A program made the translations under genes and the position numbers. The notes under the pieces were generated by a model. It did no database searches. It had not been told where the DNA came from and saw only the letters and a program-made list of their open reading frames with translations. Shown in pieces: positions 6,509-13,766 of a DNA stretch of 18,472 nucleotides. The stretch comes from DATEJJ01 sp039649115 (GTDB lineage Bacteria; Actinomycetota; Actinomycetes; Mycobacteriales; Micromonosporaceae). The stretch covers positions 1 to 18,472 of the forward strand of contig JBBWZQ010000007.1 of the NCBI GenBank assembly GCA_039649115.1. Direction: 5' to 3'. Each line of letters begins with the position of its first letter. Position 1 is the stretch's first letter.

Positions 6509-7413
6509 CAATGTCCTCCCAGAGCTGAGCGGGTGGGCGAGGGGCCCGGCGACGCGCTCTGCACAGGCCGGGCGAAGCGCAGTTGCGGATCCGGCGCGGC
6601 CGGCAGGGTCAGGCCCGATCGCTTGCGCACCGACACCCCCATGCCGAAGTCCGTGCCGTACCGGCGGAACCGCGCTCCCGTGTCCGAGGCGTTGAACCGC
6701 TTGTCCAGGTCGTCGGGGCCGATCGCGAGGATCTGGTAGGGCGAGACGATCGGCTTGAAGTCGACCAGGATGGTGCTGCCGGCGGTGCGGATGGTGGTGG
6801 TGGACGTCAGCCGCTCGCCGTTGATGGCGACGGCCTCGGCGCCCTCGCGCCACAGCTCGTTGCTGACGTCCTGCAGGTCGCGGTCGAGCACCTGGCCGTC
6901 GTTCTTGCCCGTCGCCTGGCCGGTCACCGGATCCACCGGCTGCGGCGCGTCGGTCAGCTGCACCAGCACCCCGTCCCCGCGTACCTTGTCCAGTCCGGCG
7001 CGCACCTCCAGCTCCCGGATCCGCCGGGTGTCCGCGCCGGTGTCGGCGAGGGCCGTCTCCCGCTCCCGGTTGACCTGGTCGCGCAGCGTGTTGGCCTGCT
7101 GCTGCAGCTGGTCGGCCTCGGCCTGCCGGTTCTTGAGGTCGGCGACGAGCCCGTCGCGGGCCCGGGCGCTCTCCGGCTGGGCGGCCACGGTCTGCTGGTA
7201 GGCGACCGCGAGCAGGAACCCGGTGGCGACCAGGACGGCGGCCCGGGCGGCCCGCCCGGCGCCGCGCCGCCGCGGCGAGCCGGGGCCCTGCCGGGCTCGC
7301 CGCGACGCGGCCTCGGCATACCCGGCGTCCAGCGGGTTGCGGAACATCTCGGTGAGGAAGTCCGGTGCGAACCGCCGCTCGGTGCCCTCGCTCCGCTCGG
7401 TATCCTCGGTCAC
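6508..7413 (-). CDS. DUF881 membrane-anchored coiled-coil protein (Rv1823-like)
   Basis: A 301-residue protein. An N-terminal cytoplasmic part contains FAPDFLTEMFRNPLDAGYAEAA, a conserved motif of the longer DUF881 paralogue, and an Arg-rich segment (38-58). One membrane helix follows (about 58-76), then a coiled coil (about 82-140, LKNRQAEADQLQQQANTLRDQV). The DUF881 domain (about 142-262) includes VRGDGVLVQLTDAP, DLQDVSNELWREGAEAVAINGERL and PYQILAIGPDDL. The C-terminal 35 residues are a Pro/Ser-rich tail. GTG at 7413 overlaps the upstream stop as GTGA, so the five-gene operon is tightly coupled. Function unknown; envelope role inferred. Confidence 0.9.
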   Translation of the reverse strand: MTEDTERSEGTERRFAPDFLTEMFRNPLDAGYAEAASRRARQGPGSPRRRGAGRAARAAVLVATGFLLAVAYQQTVAAQPESARARDGLVADLKNRQAEADQLQQQANTLRDQVNRERETALADTGADTRRIRELEVRAGLDKVRGDGVLVQLTDAPQPVDPVTGQATGKNDGQVLDRDLQDVSNELWREGAEAVAINGERLTSTTTIRTAGSTILVDFKPIVSPYQILAIGPDDLDKRFNASDTGARFRRYGTDFGMGVSVRKRSGLTLPAAPDPQLRFARPVQSASPGPSPTRSALGGH

Positions 7414-8021
7414 CCGGTGACCGCCCCGGAGATCGAGCGGGAGTCCTCCCGCCGGGCCGCGCGTATCAGGGTCACCGCCTGCACCAGGTACAGCACGCAG
7501 GCCGCCCAGTACAGGGCGAGTCCCCACAGCGCCAGCGCCCAGCCGGCCGGCCAGGCCACCCCGGCCGCACCCTGGCTGGCGTGCGCGAGCAGGAGCACCG
7601 GGAAGGCGAACAGCAGGATGAAGGTGGCCGTCTTGCCCAGGTAGTGCACGGGCAGCGGCTCGTACCCGTACCGGCGCAGCACCAGCAGGCACAGCAGCAG
7701 CACCAGGTCGCGCAGCAGCAGGACGCCGGTGAACAGCCACGGCGTCACCCCGCGGGCCGACAGGGCCAGCAGCGTGGCCAGGATGTAGAGCCGGTCGGCG
7801 AGCGGATCGAGCAGTTCACCCAGGCGGCTGACCTGGCGCAACCGGCGCGCCAGGTACCCGTCGACCCAGTCGCTCGTGCCGCCGACGGCCAGCACGACCA
7901 GGGCCGCGATCTCGGCGTGCGAGACGAGGAAGAGGTACAGGAACAGCGGTACGCCGATGAGCCTCGCGAAGCTGACCGCGTTGGGTACCGTCCACACGCG
8001 GCGCGCCGCCTGAGCTGTCAT
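7410..8021 (-). CDS. CDP-alcohol phosphatidyltransferase (PgsA-type, Rv1822-like)
   Basis: A 203-residue polytopic membrane enzyme with the complete CDP-alcohol phosphotransferase signature: D51-x2-D54-G55-x2-A58-R59-x8-G68-x3-D72-x3-D76. These residues bind divalent metal and the CDP-diacylglycerol pyrophosphate. The likely product is phosphatidylglycerophosphate or cardiolipin; the acceptor alcohol cannot be read from sequence. Membrane helices flank the motif and fill the C-terminal half (LFTGVLLLRDLVLLLCLLVL and later segments). The start was set at ATG 8021 (MTAQAARRVWTVPNAVSFARL), where the family homology begins; GGGGAGGG lies about 11 nt upstream. A longer frame to 8204 lacks family similarity. 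It heads the DUF881/DUF1290/gcvH operon, as in mycobacteria. Confidence 0.93.
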   Translation of the reverse strand: MTAQAARRVWTVPNAVSFARLIGVPLFLYLFLVSHAEIAALVVLAVGGTSDWVDGYLARRLRQVSRLGELLDPLADRLYILATLLALSARGVTPWLFTGVLLLRDLVLLLCLLVLRRYGYEPLPVHYLGKTATFILLFAFPVLLLAHASQGAAGVAWPAGWALALWGLALYWAACVLYLVQAVTLIRAARREDSRSISGAVTG

Positions 8022-8313
8022 CGGGGACAACACCCTCCCCCGGCTGTCGCGCCGACATTTCGCACGTTCCCGCACACGCGGCCGCGCACCGCTGTTGGCG
8101 CGGCCGACCGGCCGCGAGGCACCGCGGAGGACTCGGACGAGGCAGCGGAACGCGTCCGGACTGGTTGTCTGCGCTGCCACTATAGCGGGTCGCGCGCCTG
8201 CCACCGCGCATCGGGTGGGCAGGTCGGCCGCGAGTGCATGAACCGCGACAGGCCGGGGAATTCCCCCTCAACCCGGGACGACACGGCGCAACGGAGCAAC
8301 GGAGGTGGGGACG
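8022..8313. other. Divergent intergenic region between pgsA-type and hemerythrin genes
   Basis: This 292-bp stretch holds no convincing gene. It contains the minus-strand TATAGT -10 candidate, an 8-bp inverted repeat CGCGGCCG-AC-CGGCCGCG (8099-8116), a NotI-type CGCGGCCGCG (8078-8087), and a perfect 12-bp palindrome GGGGAATTCCCC (8255-8266) about 50 nt upstream of the hemerythrin start. Confidence 0.7.
8179..8184 (-). promoter_or_regulatory. Candidate -10 element for the pgsA-gcvH operon
   Basis: The minus strand reads TATAGT, a near-consensus -10 in otherwise GC-rich sequence, about 158 nt before the pgsA-type start. No clear -35 is seen. Confidence 0.35.
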
Positions 8314-8886
8314 GTGACCACAACGCAGGACCAGGACGTGGTGGACCTGCTGCTCGAGCAGCACAACCAGATAAAGACGCTGTTCCAGCAGGTGTCCGCC
8401 GCGCAGGGGCCGCGGAAGCGGGACCTGTTCGAGCAGTTGGTGCGGCTCCTGGCGGTGCACGAGAGCGCGGAGGAGGAGGTCGTCCACCCGGCGGCGCGGC
8501 GCAAGGCGCAGGCCGGTGACGCGGTGGTGGACAGCCGGCTGCGCGAGGAGGACGAGGCCAAGCACGCGCTCGCCGACCTGTACGACGTGGGCGTCGAGCA
8601 CCCCGAGTTCGACAGCAGGCTGGCCACCCTGTCCCACGCGGTGATCGAGCACGCGGAGCACGAGGAGCACGACGAGTTCCCGTACCTGCGCCAGAACCTG
8701 GACGCCGAGACGCGCCGGCGGATGGCCGGGGCGCTGCGCGCCGCGGAGGCCACCGCGCCGACCCGGCCGCATCCGGCGGCCGGCGAGTCGGCCGCGGCCA
8801 ACCTCATCGCCGGCCCGCCGTTGGCGGTGTTCGACCGCATGCGCGACGCGGTACGCGACTGGCGGCGCTCGCACGACGACCGCTGA
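8314..8886 (+). CDS. Hemerythrin (HHE) cation-binding domain protein
   Basis: A 190-residue protein. The four-helix HHE domain (about 8-150) shows the expected iron ligands: H17 (LLLEQHNQIKTLF), H49-x3-E53 (LLAVHESAEEEVVHP, with H58), H84 (DEAKHALADLY) and the His/Glu-rich HAVIEHAEHEEHDEF helix (H108, H113, H116, E121). Such proteins carry a diiron centre and bind or sense O2, NO or peroxide; the ligand here is unknown. The C-terminal 45 residues are Ala/Pro/Arg-rich and end RDWRRSHDDR. GTG at 8314 was chosen because GGAGG lies 8 nt upstream; an in-frame GTG at 8305 overlaps that site. It stands alone, divergent from the pgsA operon, and is followed by an inverted repeat. Confidence 0.92.
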   Translation: MTTTQDQDVVDLLLEQHNQIKTLFQQVSAAQGPRKRDLFEQLVRLLAVHESAEEEVVHPAARRKAQAGDAVVDSRLREEDEAKHALADLYDVGVEHPEFDSRLATLSHAVIEHAEHEEHDEFPYLRQNLDAETRRRMAGALRAAEATAPTRPHPAAGESAAANLIAGPPLAVFDRMRDAVRDWRRSHDDR

Positions 8887-8900
8887 CCGTTCGCAAGGCG

Positions 8901-8945
8901 GCCCGGTGGACGCGGAGAACGATCCTCAGGCGATGTCCACCGGGC
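8901..8945. terminator. 11-bp inverted repeat after the hemerythrin gene
   Basis: GCCCGGTGGAC (8901-8911) is the exact inverse of GTCCACCGGGC (8935-8945), separated by 23 nt. It starts 14 nt after the hemerythrin stop. The loop is long for an intrinsic terminator and there is no T-run, so it could also be a protein-binding or RNA-stability element. Confidence 0.5.
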
Positions 8946-9069
8946 TCGCGTCCAGCAGGTTGTGCAGTTGGGCGCGGTGCGGATCGGCCGCCGGTGCCAG
9001 CAGGTCCGGATGCCGCAGCAGCGCGGCGGCATGCCTCGTTTCGGCGGGCAGGGGCTGGGTTGGGCGAGA
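8926..9069 (-). pseudogene. Possible 3' gene remnant (47 open codons, no start)
   Basis: In one minus-strand frame 47 codons are open from just after a TAG at 9070-9072 to a TGA at 8926-8928. The C-terminal part translates as RHAAALLRHPDLLAPAADP then HRAQLHNLLDASPVDIA. Most codons end in G or C and the residues look like amphipathic helices, as in real genes here. There is no start codon in the frame, and I do not recognise a family. It may be the tail of a gene whose front was deleted, or chance. Confidence 0.25.
9038..9062 (+). promoter_or_regulatory. Candidate SigB/SigF-type promoter of the anti-sigma module
   Basis: GTTT (9038-9041), 15 nt, then GGGTTG (9057-9062) resembles the GTTT-N15-GGGTAT promoters used by stress sigma factors in actinobacteria. 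It lies about 110 nt upstream of the STAS gene. The -10 is imperfect after GGGT. Confidence 0.3.
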
Positions 9070-9172
9070 CTACCGGTCGCCCGGTCGAGGGAAAAAGTAG
9101 CATCTGTCCTGCTCGGGGGCGGTACAGTAAGGAACCATCGGGCGACAGACATGCCCCTGCGACCGAGGTGCG

Positions 9173-9835
9173 GTGAGCATCGCGATGCTTCTGGACGACA
9201 ACGCCCGCGACGCGGACCCGTACCTCCCCACGCAGGCCGGCGCCCTCGTGCGCCGCCTGCAGGCGGCGATCGCGGAACTCGGCGACCGGTACGGTGCGGT
9301 GCTGCCGCGCGAGGCGGTGGCCGAGATCGTCCAGGCGGCCGCGCGCATCGTGCTCCGGCAGGGGCCGACCGATTCGGACAGCGGGACGGTGGCTGAGCAG
9401 ATCGTCGCGCGGGCCAAGGGGGACCTCGCGATGGCCGTCGGGGCGCCGGTGGGCGACGGCGCCAAGCCGTCCACGTCCGGCCTGGCCACGGCGTGGACCT
9501 ACCTGCTGGACGGGGTGGCAGTCGTGCGGGCGGTCGGCGAGTTCGACATGGACACGCACCCGATCCTGCGGCAGGAGCTGATGCACGCCGTAGCCGGCGG
9601 CCGGTTGGCCATCCTCGTCGACCTGGGCCGCGTCTCGTTCATGGACCACGCCGGGCTGGCCCCGCTGATCGTGGCGGCGCATGCCGCACGCCGATCGGGG
9701 CAGCGGCTGGTGCTGCTGCAGGTGCCCGCCGCTGTCCGCCGGCTCATCGAGGTCTCCGGGGTGGCCGGGGAGTTCGGCGGCGCGCCGGCCACCGGCGCGG
9801 GCGGGCCGGCCGTCAGCGGCGGGCGGGCCGGCTGA
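9173..9835 (+). CDS. STAS-domain anti-sigma factor antagonist with helical N-terminal domain
   Basis: A 220-residue protein. Residues about 22-88 form a helical module (LVRRLQAAIAELGDRYGAVLPREAVAEIV) resembling the three-helix dimerization domains found in actinobacterial signalling proteins. Residues about 108-205 form a STAS domain: VAVVRAVGEFDMDTHPILRQEL, AILVDLGRVSFMDHAGLAPLIVAA, SGQRLVLLQVPAAVRRLIEVSG. In anti-anti-sigma factors the loop is D-S-S/T-G with the residue before Gly phosphorylated; here it is D158-H159-A160-G161, so no hydroxyl is available. It may be permanently active or regulated another way. The tail after 205 is Gly/Ala-rich and low-complexity. GTG at 9173 has GAGG 4-5 nt upstream. 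The next gene starts 2 nt after its stop, so both form one operon. Confidence 0.85.
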   Translation: MSIAMLLDDNARDADPYLPTQAGALVRRLQAAIAELGDRYGAVLPREAVAEIVQAAARIVLRQGPTDSDSGTVAEQIVARAKGDLAMAVGAPVGDGAKPSTSGLATAWTYLLDGVAVVRAVGEFDMDTHPILRQELMHAVAGGRLAILVDLGRVSFMDHAGLAPLIVAAHAARRSGQRLVLLQVPAAVRRLIEVSGVAGEFGGAPATGAGGPAVSGGRAG

Positions 9836-9837
9836 CC

Positions 9838-10581
9838 GTGCCCCCGGCGGCGGTACAGATACGGGTCGAGGCCGCACACGGGTACGCGGTGGTGCAGGCC
9901 GGTGCCCGGATGACCCTGCCGGACCTGCCCGGGCTGCGCGCCGCGATCGAGAAGGCGCTGCGGGATCTGGGCACCGCGCTGGTCGACCTGACCGCCACCC
10001 GCCGCCCGGAGCCGATCATGACGGCCGTCTTTCCCGCCGCCCTCGGCAACTGCGGCGGCTGGCCCTGGGCGAAACTGGCGATCTTCGGGGCGGACGCCGA
10101 ACTCGCCGACCTGTTGGCGCGCACCCGGGTGAACCAGCTGGTCCCGGTGTGGCCGACCGAGGCCCAGGCGCTCGCCGGCATCGGCCACCGCCCACCGTGG
10201 GTGCGCGTCGCCGCCACCCTGCCGTACACGCCGAGCGCTCCGGCCGGCGGCCGGGCCACCGTCGAGCGGGCGTGCCTGGCCTGGCACGTGCCGGCACACG
10301 TCCGCGACGCCGCGGTCCTGATCGCCAGCGAACTGGTGAGCAACGTGGTCCAGCACGCCGGCACCGGCTCCGTGCTGTCCGTCGACCGTGGACGGCGCAC
10401 GCTCACCGTCGCCGTGCGCGACTTCGCCCCGGACCGGCCGGTGCGGGTGCTCGCCGCGGACGCCGGACCGCCGTTCGGTGGGCTGGCCGTGGTGGCCGCG
10501 CTCGGGCGGCACTGGGGAGTCCGGCCGTACCCGGACGGCAAGGCCGTATCGGTCAGGTTGCCGATCGCGCCGGCGCGCTGA
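9838..10581 (+). CDS. STAS-HATPase fusion, probable anti-sigma factor kinase
   Basis: A 247-residue protein with two parts. Residues about 8-115 look like a STAS-type fold (VVQAGARMTLPDLPGLRAAI, TALVDLTATRRPEPIMTAVF, ARTRVNQLVPVWPTEAQAL) without a phosphorylatable D-S-S loop. Residues about 125-244 are a GHKL/HATPase domain of the RsbW/SpoIIAB type. Its N-box is ASELVSNVVQHAG (E165, N169, H173), its G1-like region VRDFAPDRP, and its G2-like region FGGLAVVAALGRHWGV. Such proteins sequester a sigma factor and phosphorylate STAS antagonists with ATP. The G1 box lacks the usual D-x-G glycine (D195-F-A), so kinase activity is uncertain though ATP binding is likely. GTG at 9838 follows the upstream stop by 2 nt, implying coupling. 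No sigma gene is in view. Confidence 0.82.
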   Translation: MPPAAVQIRVEAAHGYAVVQAGARMTLPDLPGLRAAIEKALRDLGTALVDLTATRRPEPIMTAVFPAALGNCGGWPWAKLAIFGADAELADLLARTRVNQLVPVWPTEAQALAGIGHRPPWVRVAATLPYTPSAPAGGRATVERACLAWHVPAHVRDAAVLIASELVSNVVQHAGTGSVLSVDRGRRTLTVAVRDFAPDRPVRVLAADAGPPFGGLAVVAALGRHWGVRPYPDGKAVSVRLPIAPAR

Positions 10582-10591
10582 GCCGGCCGGG

Positions 10592-11818
10592 TCACAACTG
10601 CCGCACGTCGACCGAGGCGGCCATGACTTCGTATCCGGCGTCGTTGGGGTGCAGGTGGTCGCCGCTGTCGTAGGCCGCGAGCATCCGGTGCGGGTCGGCC
10701 GGGTCGCGCACCGCCGCGTCGAAGTCCACCACCGCGTCGAACGCCCGGCTGGTGTGGATGAAGTGGTTGACGGCGACCCGTACCGCCTCCAGCGTCGCGT
10801 CGTATCCGGGCCACCCCTCCCACGGGGTCAGCGTGCCGCCGATGACGCGCAGCCCGGCCCGGTGCGCCCGTACCGCGATCTCCCGCAGCGCCGCGTCGAT
10901 CACCGCCGGGTCGGTCTGGTGCGGCGGCTGCTGGATGTCGTTGATCCCCAGCAGCACGATGACGGTACGCGCGCCGGTGCGCGAGAGCACGTCCTCGTCC
11001 AGCCGCTGCCACGCCGGCGGCCCGAACGCGTCCACCAGGCCCGGCAGCAGCAGGCGGTTGCCGCTGATCCCGGCGTTCTGCACGCCCAACTGGGCAGCAC
11101 CCGGCCGGGACAGGATCCGTCCGGCCAGGAAGTCCGGCCAGCGGTGGTTGGCGCCCCACGTCGACTGGTAGCTGTCGGTGATCGAGTCGCCGAGCGTGAC
11201 CACCGAGCCGCGGGCCGCCGGGTTCAGCACGTCCACGCCGGTCAGGTAGTACCAGGAGAAGATCTCCCTGGTGTACGCGGTGCCGGCGGTGTCCGCGGCG
11301 TGGTCGCCGGACGGGCTCGCGAACGAGGTCTGCTCGGCCAGCGCGTGGTAGGTCACCGCGCCCGCCTGCGCCGGCAGGTACACGGTCACCAGCAGGTTGG
11401 CGCGCGCCGGTACCGGCAGGGCGACCGGGTCGCTGCGCACGTCCGCGCCGGCCGCCACGGTGGTCGACCGGTGGCCGGCGAAGCGCACGTCCCGAACCGT
11501 GCCGGGCCGGGCGGCCGCGCTGTTGGCACCGGCCGCCTGCAGCGCGACCGTGACGTGCCCGAGCACCAGCGGCCGGGTGCCGAACTCGTTGGACAGCCGC
11601 AGCCGGACCGCCAGACCGCCGGTGCTCAGGTGCACCACGTTGCGCAGGGAGTAGTTGGCGAAATTGTCGGCGGTGTCCGCCGTCGGGGAAGCCTCCCAGC
11701 TGCCCACCCAGGCGTGCCCCTTGCCGCCTGTATCCGCACCGGCGGCGGACGCGGGCCCCCCGAAGGCGCCGAGCGCCAGCGTGACCGCGGCAGCGGCAGC
11801 GAACAGCCGACGGTTCAT
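10592..11818 (-). CDS. Secreted SGNH/GDSL-family hydrolase
   Basis: A 408-residue exported protein. The signal peptide is MNRRLFAAAAAVTLALGAFGGPASA, with likely cleavage after the ASA motif near residue 25. The N-terminal 200 residues form a beta-rich accessory region starting WVGSWEASP, as in many actinobacterial secreted esterases. The catalytic SGNH blocks are clear: VVTLGDSITDSY (Ser212), NAGISGNR (Gly254), LLGINDIQ (Asn293) and SGDHLHPND (Asp387, His390). The expected activity is ester hydrolysis, on a lipid or an acylated polysaccharide; given the glycosidase next door, deacetylation of a glycan is possible. ATG at 11818 follows GAGGGGGG at a good distance. It is divergent from the GH3 gene and convergent with the STAS-HATPase gene, with only 10 nt between stops. 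Confidence 0.93.
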   Translation of the reverse strand: MNRRLFAAAAAVTLALGAFGGPASAAGADTGGKGHAWVGSWEASPTADTADNFANYSLRNVVHLSTGGLAVRLRLSNEFGTRPLVLGHVTVALQAAGANSAAARPGTVRDVRFAGHRSTTVAAGADVRSDPVALPVPARANLLVTVYLPAQAGAVTYHALAEQTSFASPSGDHAADTAGTAYTREIFSWYYLTGVDVLNPAARGSVVTLGDSITDSYQSTWGANHRWPDFLAGRILSRPGAAQLGVQNAGISGNRLLLPGLVDAFGPPAWQRLDEDVLSRTGARTVIVLLGINDIQQPPHQTDPAVIDAALREIAVRAHRAGLRVIGGTLTPWEGWPGYDATLEAVRVAVNHFIHTSRAFDAVVDFDAAVRDPADPHRMLAAYDSGDHLHPNDAGYEVMAASVDVRQL

Positions 11819-11856
11819 CGGGTACCCCCCTCGCAGACATCGACAAAGTCCCATCA

Positions 11857-11885
11857 ATCCAAGGACTCAACCGGTCGACTGTCAA
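11857..11885 (-). promoter_or_regulatory. Candidate promoter of the SGNH hydrolase gene
   Basis: On the minus strand TTGACA (11885-11880), a perfect -35, is followed after 17 nt by TTGGAT (11862-11857). The -35 overlaps the left arm of the 19-bp palindrome, so a bound repressor would block it. Predicted leader about 30 nt. Confidence 0.45.
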
Positions 11886-11899
11886 TCGGAACGATTGAC
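11881..11899. promoter_or_regulatory. 19-bp palindromic operator between divergent SGNH and GH3 genes
   Basis: GTCAATCG-GAA-CGATTGAC has perfect 8-bp arms around a 3-bp centre. An outer CCGGTC (11871-11876) and GACCGG (11897-11902) extend the symmetry loosely. It sits 22-40 nt upstream of the GH3 start and over the SGNH -35, a typical place for a shared repressor. The cognate regulator is not in the window. Confidence 0.6.
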
Positions 11900-11920
11900 C
11901 GGGATGGTTGGATGGGACCC

Positions 11921-13747
11921 ATGTCCGGGGATGCTCGATACAGAATCACGTATCTGACTGTGGTGGCCGTCGCGGTGGCGATGATCGGTGCGGGTGTCGG
12001 CGGGAGCGGCCACGCGTGGGCGGGGCCGCCCGGCACGGGCGCCGCGGCCGGTGAGCGGGAAGCCGACGACTGGGCGCATCGCACGCTGCACCGGATGAGC
12101 CTCGAAGACAAGGTCGGCCAGCTCTTCGTGACCTACGCGTACGGGTCCACGGCGGACACCTCGGACCCGGCGGACGTGGCGGCCAACCGGGCGGCGTACG
12201 GCGTGGACAACGCGGCCGCGCTGCTCGACCGGTACCGGCTGGGCGGGGTCATCTACTTCAGCTGGGCGCACAACGTCAACGACCCGGCGCAGATCGCCAC
12301 CCTGTCCAACGGCCTCCAGCGGGTGGCCGCCGGCGCCCCGGTACCCGTGCCCGTCCTGATCGGCACCGACCAGGAGCACGGCACGGTGGTGCGGGTCGGC
12401 CCGCCGGCCACCCAGTTCCCCGGCAACATGGCGCTCGGCGCGGGCCGCAGCCCGGCCGGCGCCCGCGCCGCCGCCCGGGTCACCGGGGCCGAGCTGCGCG
12501 CGATGGGCATCAACCAGGACTACGCGCCGGTCGCCGACGTCAACGTCAACCCGGCCAACCCGGTGATCGGGGTGCGCTCGTTCAGCGCCGACCCCGCACT
12601 GGCCGCCACCCTGACCCGCGCCGCCGTGACCGGCTACGAACACTCCGCCGTGGCGGCGACGGCCAAGCACTTCCCGGGGCACGGGGATACCGACGTGGAC
12701 AGCCACACCGGCATACCCGTCATCAACCACACCCGGGCCCAGTGGGAGCAGCTGGACCGGCCGCCGTTCGCGGCGGCGGTGGCGGCGGGCGTGGACGCCA
12801 TCATGACCGCGCACATCGAGGTGCCCTCGCTGGACCCGTCCGGCGACCCGGCCACCCTGTCCCACCCGATCGTCACCGGCATCCTGCGCGGCGAGCTGGG
12901 CTTCCGGGGCGTCGTCATCACCGACGCGCTCACCATGGCCGGTGTGCGGCAGAAGTACGGGGACGACCGGGTACCGGTGCTCGCGCTCAAGGCCGGCGTG
13001 GACCAGCTGCTCATGCCGCCCGATCTGGGTCTGGCCCACCGGTCGGTGCTCGCGGCCGTGCACGACGGGGAGCTGACCACCGCCCGGATCGACGAGTCGG
13101 TGCTGCGCATCCTGCGCCTGAAGTACCGGCACGGGCTGGTGCGCGACCCGTACGTGGACCCGGCCCGGCTCGGCGCGGTCGTGGGTACCCCGGCACACCT
13201 CGCCCTGGCCCAGGCGGTGACCGACCGCACCACCACCCTGCTGCGCAACGAGGGCGGCCGGCTCCCCCTGGCCCCGTCGACCGGGCGGCGGGTCCTCGTC
13301 ACCGGGTGGGGAGTCACCACCACCGCCACCCTGGCGGCCGACCTGACCCGGCGCGGGATGGCGGCCAGCGCGCTGGTGACCGGAGCCGCGCCGACCCAGG
13401 CGCAGATCGACGCGGCGCTCGCCGCGGCCCGGTCGAGCGACCTCACCGTGGTCACCACGAACGCGCTGCGCGCCAACCCGGCGCAGCGGGACCTGGTCGA
13501 GGCGCTGCGCTCGGCGGGGGTACCGCTCGTCGTGGTCGCGGTGGGCGAGCCGTACGACATCGGGTACGCGCCGTCGGTGCCCGTCTACCTGGCGACCTAC
13601 AGCTACACGGCGGTGGCGCTGGAGTCGCTGACCCGCGTACTGGTCGGCGAGGTGTCCCCCACCGGCCGGCTGCCGGTCACCATCCCGGTGCCCGGCTCAC
13701 CCGGCACCGTGCTGTACCCGTTCGGCGCCGGCCTGAGTTATCCCTAG
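11921..13747 (+). CDS. Secreted glycoside hydrolase family 3, beta-N-acetylhexosaminidase (NagZ-like)
   Basis: A 608-residue exported enzyme. A signal peptide (about 1-35) has a long hydrophobic core, TYLTVVAVAVAMIGAGVGG, and ends GHAWA. The GH3 TIM-barrel domain (about 48-410) carries MSLEDKVGQLFV, GTDQEHGTVVR and the NagZ-type loop KHFPGHGDTDVDSHTGIP (K249-P266, with D260 and H262 as the His/Asp acid-base dyad). The nucleophile is in VVITDALTMAGV (Asp335). A GH3 C-terminal domain (about 425-605) follows, ending LPVTIPVPGS and LYPFGAGLSYP. The D-x-x-D-S-H loop marks the N-acetylglucosaminidase branch, so muropeptide or chitin fragments are likely substrates. The start is uncertain: ATG 11921 is preferred, ATG 11912 is possible, and neither has a clear ribosome-binding site. 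The cellulase gene converges on it across a hairpin. Confidence 0.93.
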   Translation: MSGDARYRITYLTVVAVAVAMIGAGVGGSGHAWAGPPGTGAAAGEREADDWAHRTLHRMSLEDKVGQLFVTYAYGSTADTSDPADVAANRAAYGVDNAAALLDRYRLGGVIYFSWAHNVNDPAQIATLSNGLQRVAAGAPVPVPVLIGTDQEHGTVVRVGPPATQFPGNMALGAGRSPAGARAAARVTGAELRAMGINQDYAPVADVNVNPANPVIGVRSFSADPALAATLTRAAVTGYEHSAVAATAKHFPGHGDTDVDSHTGIPVINHTRAQWEQLDRPPFAAAVAAGVDAIMTAHIEVPSLDPSGDPATLSHPIVTGILRGELGFRGVVITDALTMAGVRQKYGDDRVPVLALKAGVDQLLMPPDLGLAHRSVLAAVHDGELTTARIDESVLRILRLKYRHGLVRDPYVDPARLGAVVGTPAHLALAQAVTDRTTTLLRNEGGRLPLAPSTGRRVLVTGWGVTTTATLAADLTRRGMAASALVTGAAPTQAQIDAALAAARSSDLTVVTTNALRANPAQRDLVEALRSAGVPLVVVAVGEPYDIGYAPSVPVYLATYSYTAVALESLTRVLVGEVSPTGRLPVTIPVPGSPGTVLYPFGAGLSYP

Positions 13748-13766
13748 TGGACTGTCCAGAGGGGAC

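Noticed and set aside
8268..9152. Minus-strand frames covering the hemerythrin gene
   Set aside because: Antisense to the HHE gene with its complete His/Glu ligand set; no family features. Only the short intergenic part at 8926-9069 was kept as a doubtful remnant.
9813..11885. Minus-strand open frame of 690 codons
   Set aside because: Runs through the SGNH gene out of frame and antisense to the STAS-HATPase gene; translation is Arg/Gly/Ala-rich without motifs.
10388..11911. N-terminal extension of the GH3 frame
   Set aside because: The frame is open by chance opposite the SGNH gene; the signal peptide and GH3 homology start after 11912.
11882..13198. Minus-strand open frame opposite the GH3 gene
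   Set aside because: Val/His/Arg/Asp-rich shadow translation with no family match; the plus strand carries catalytic motifs.
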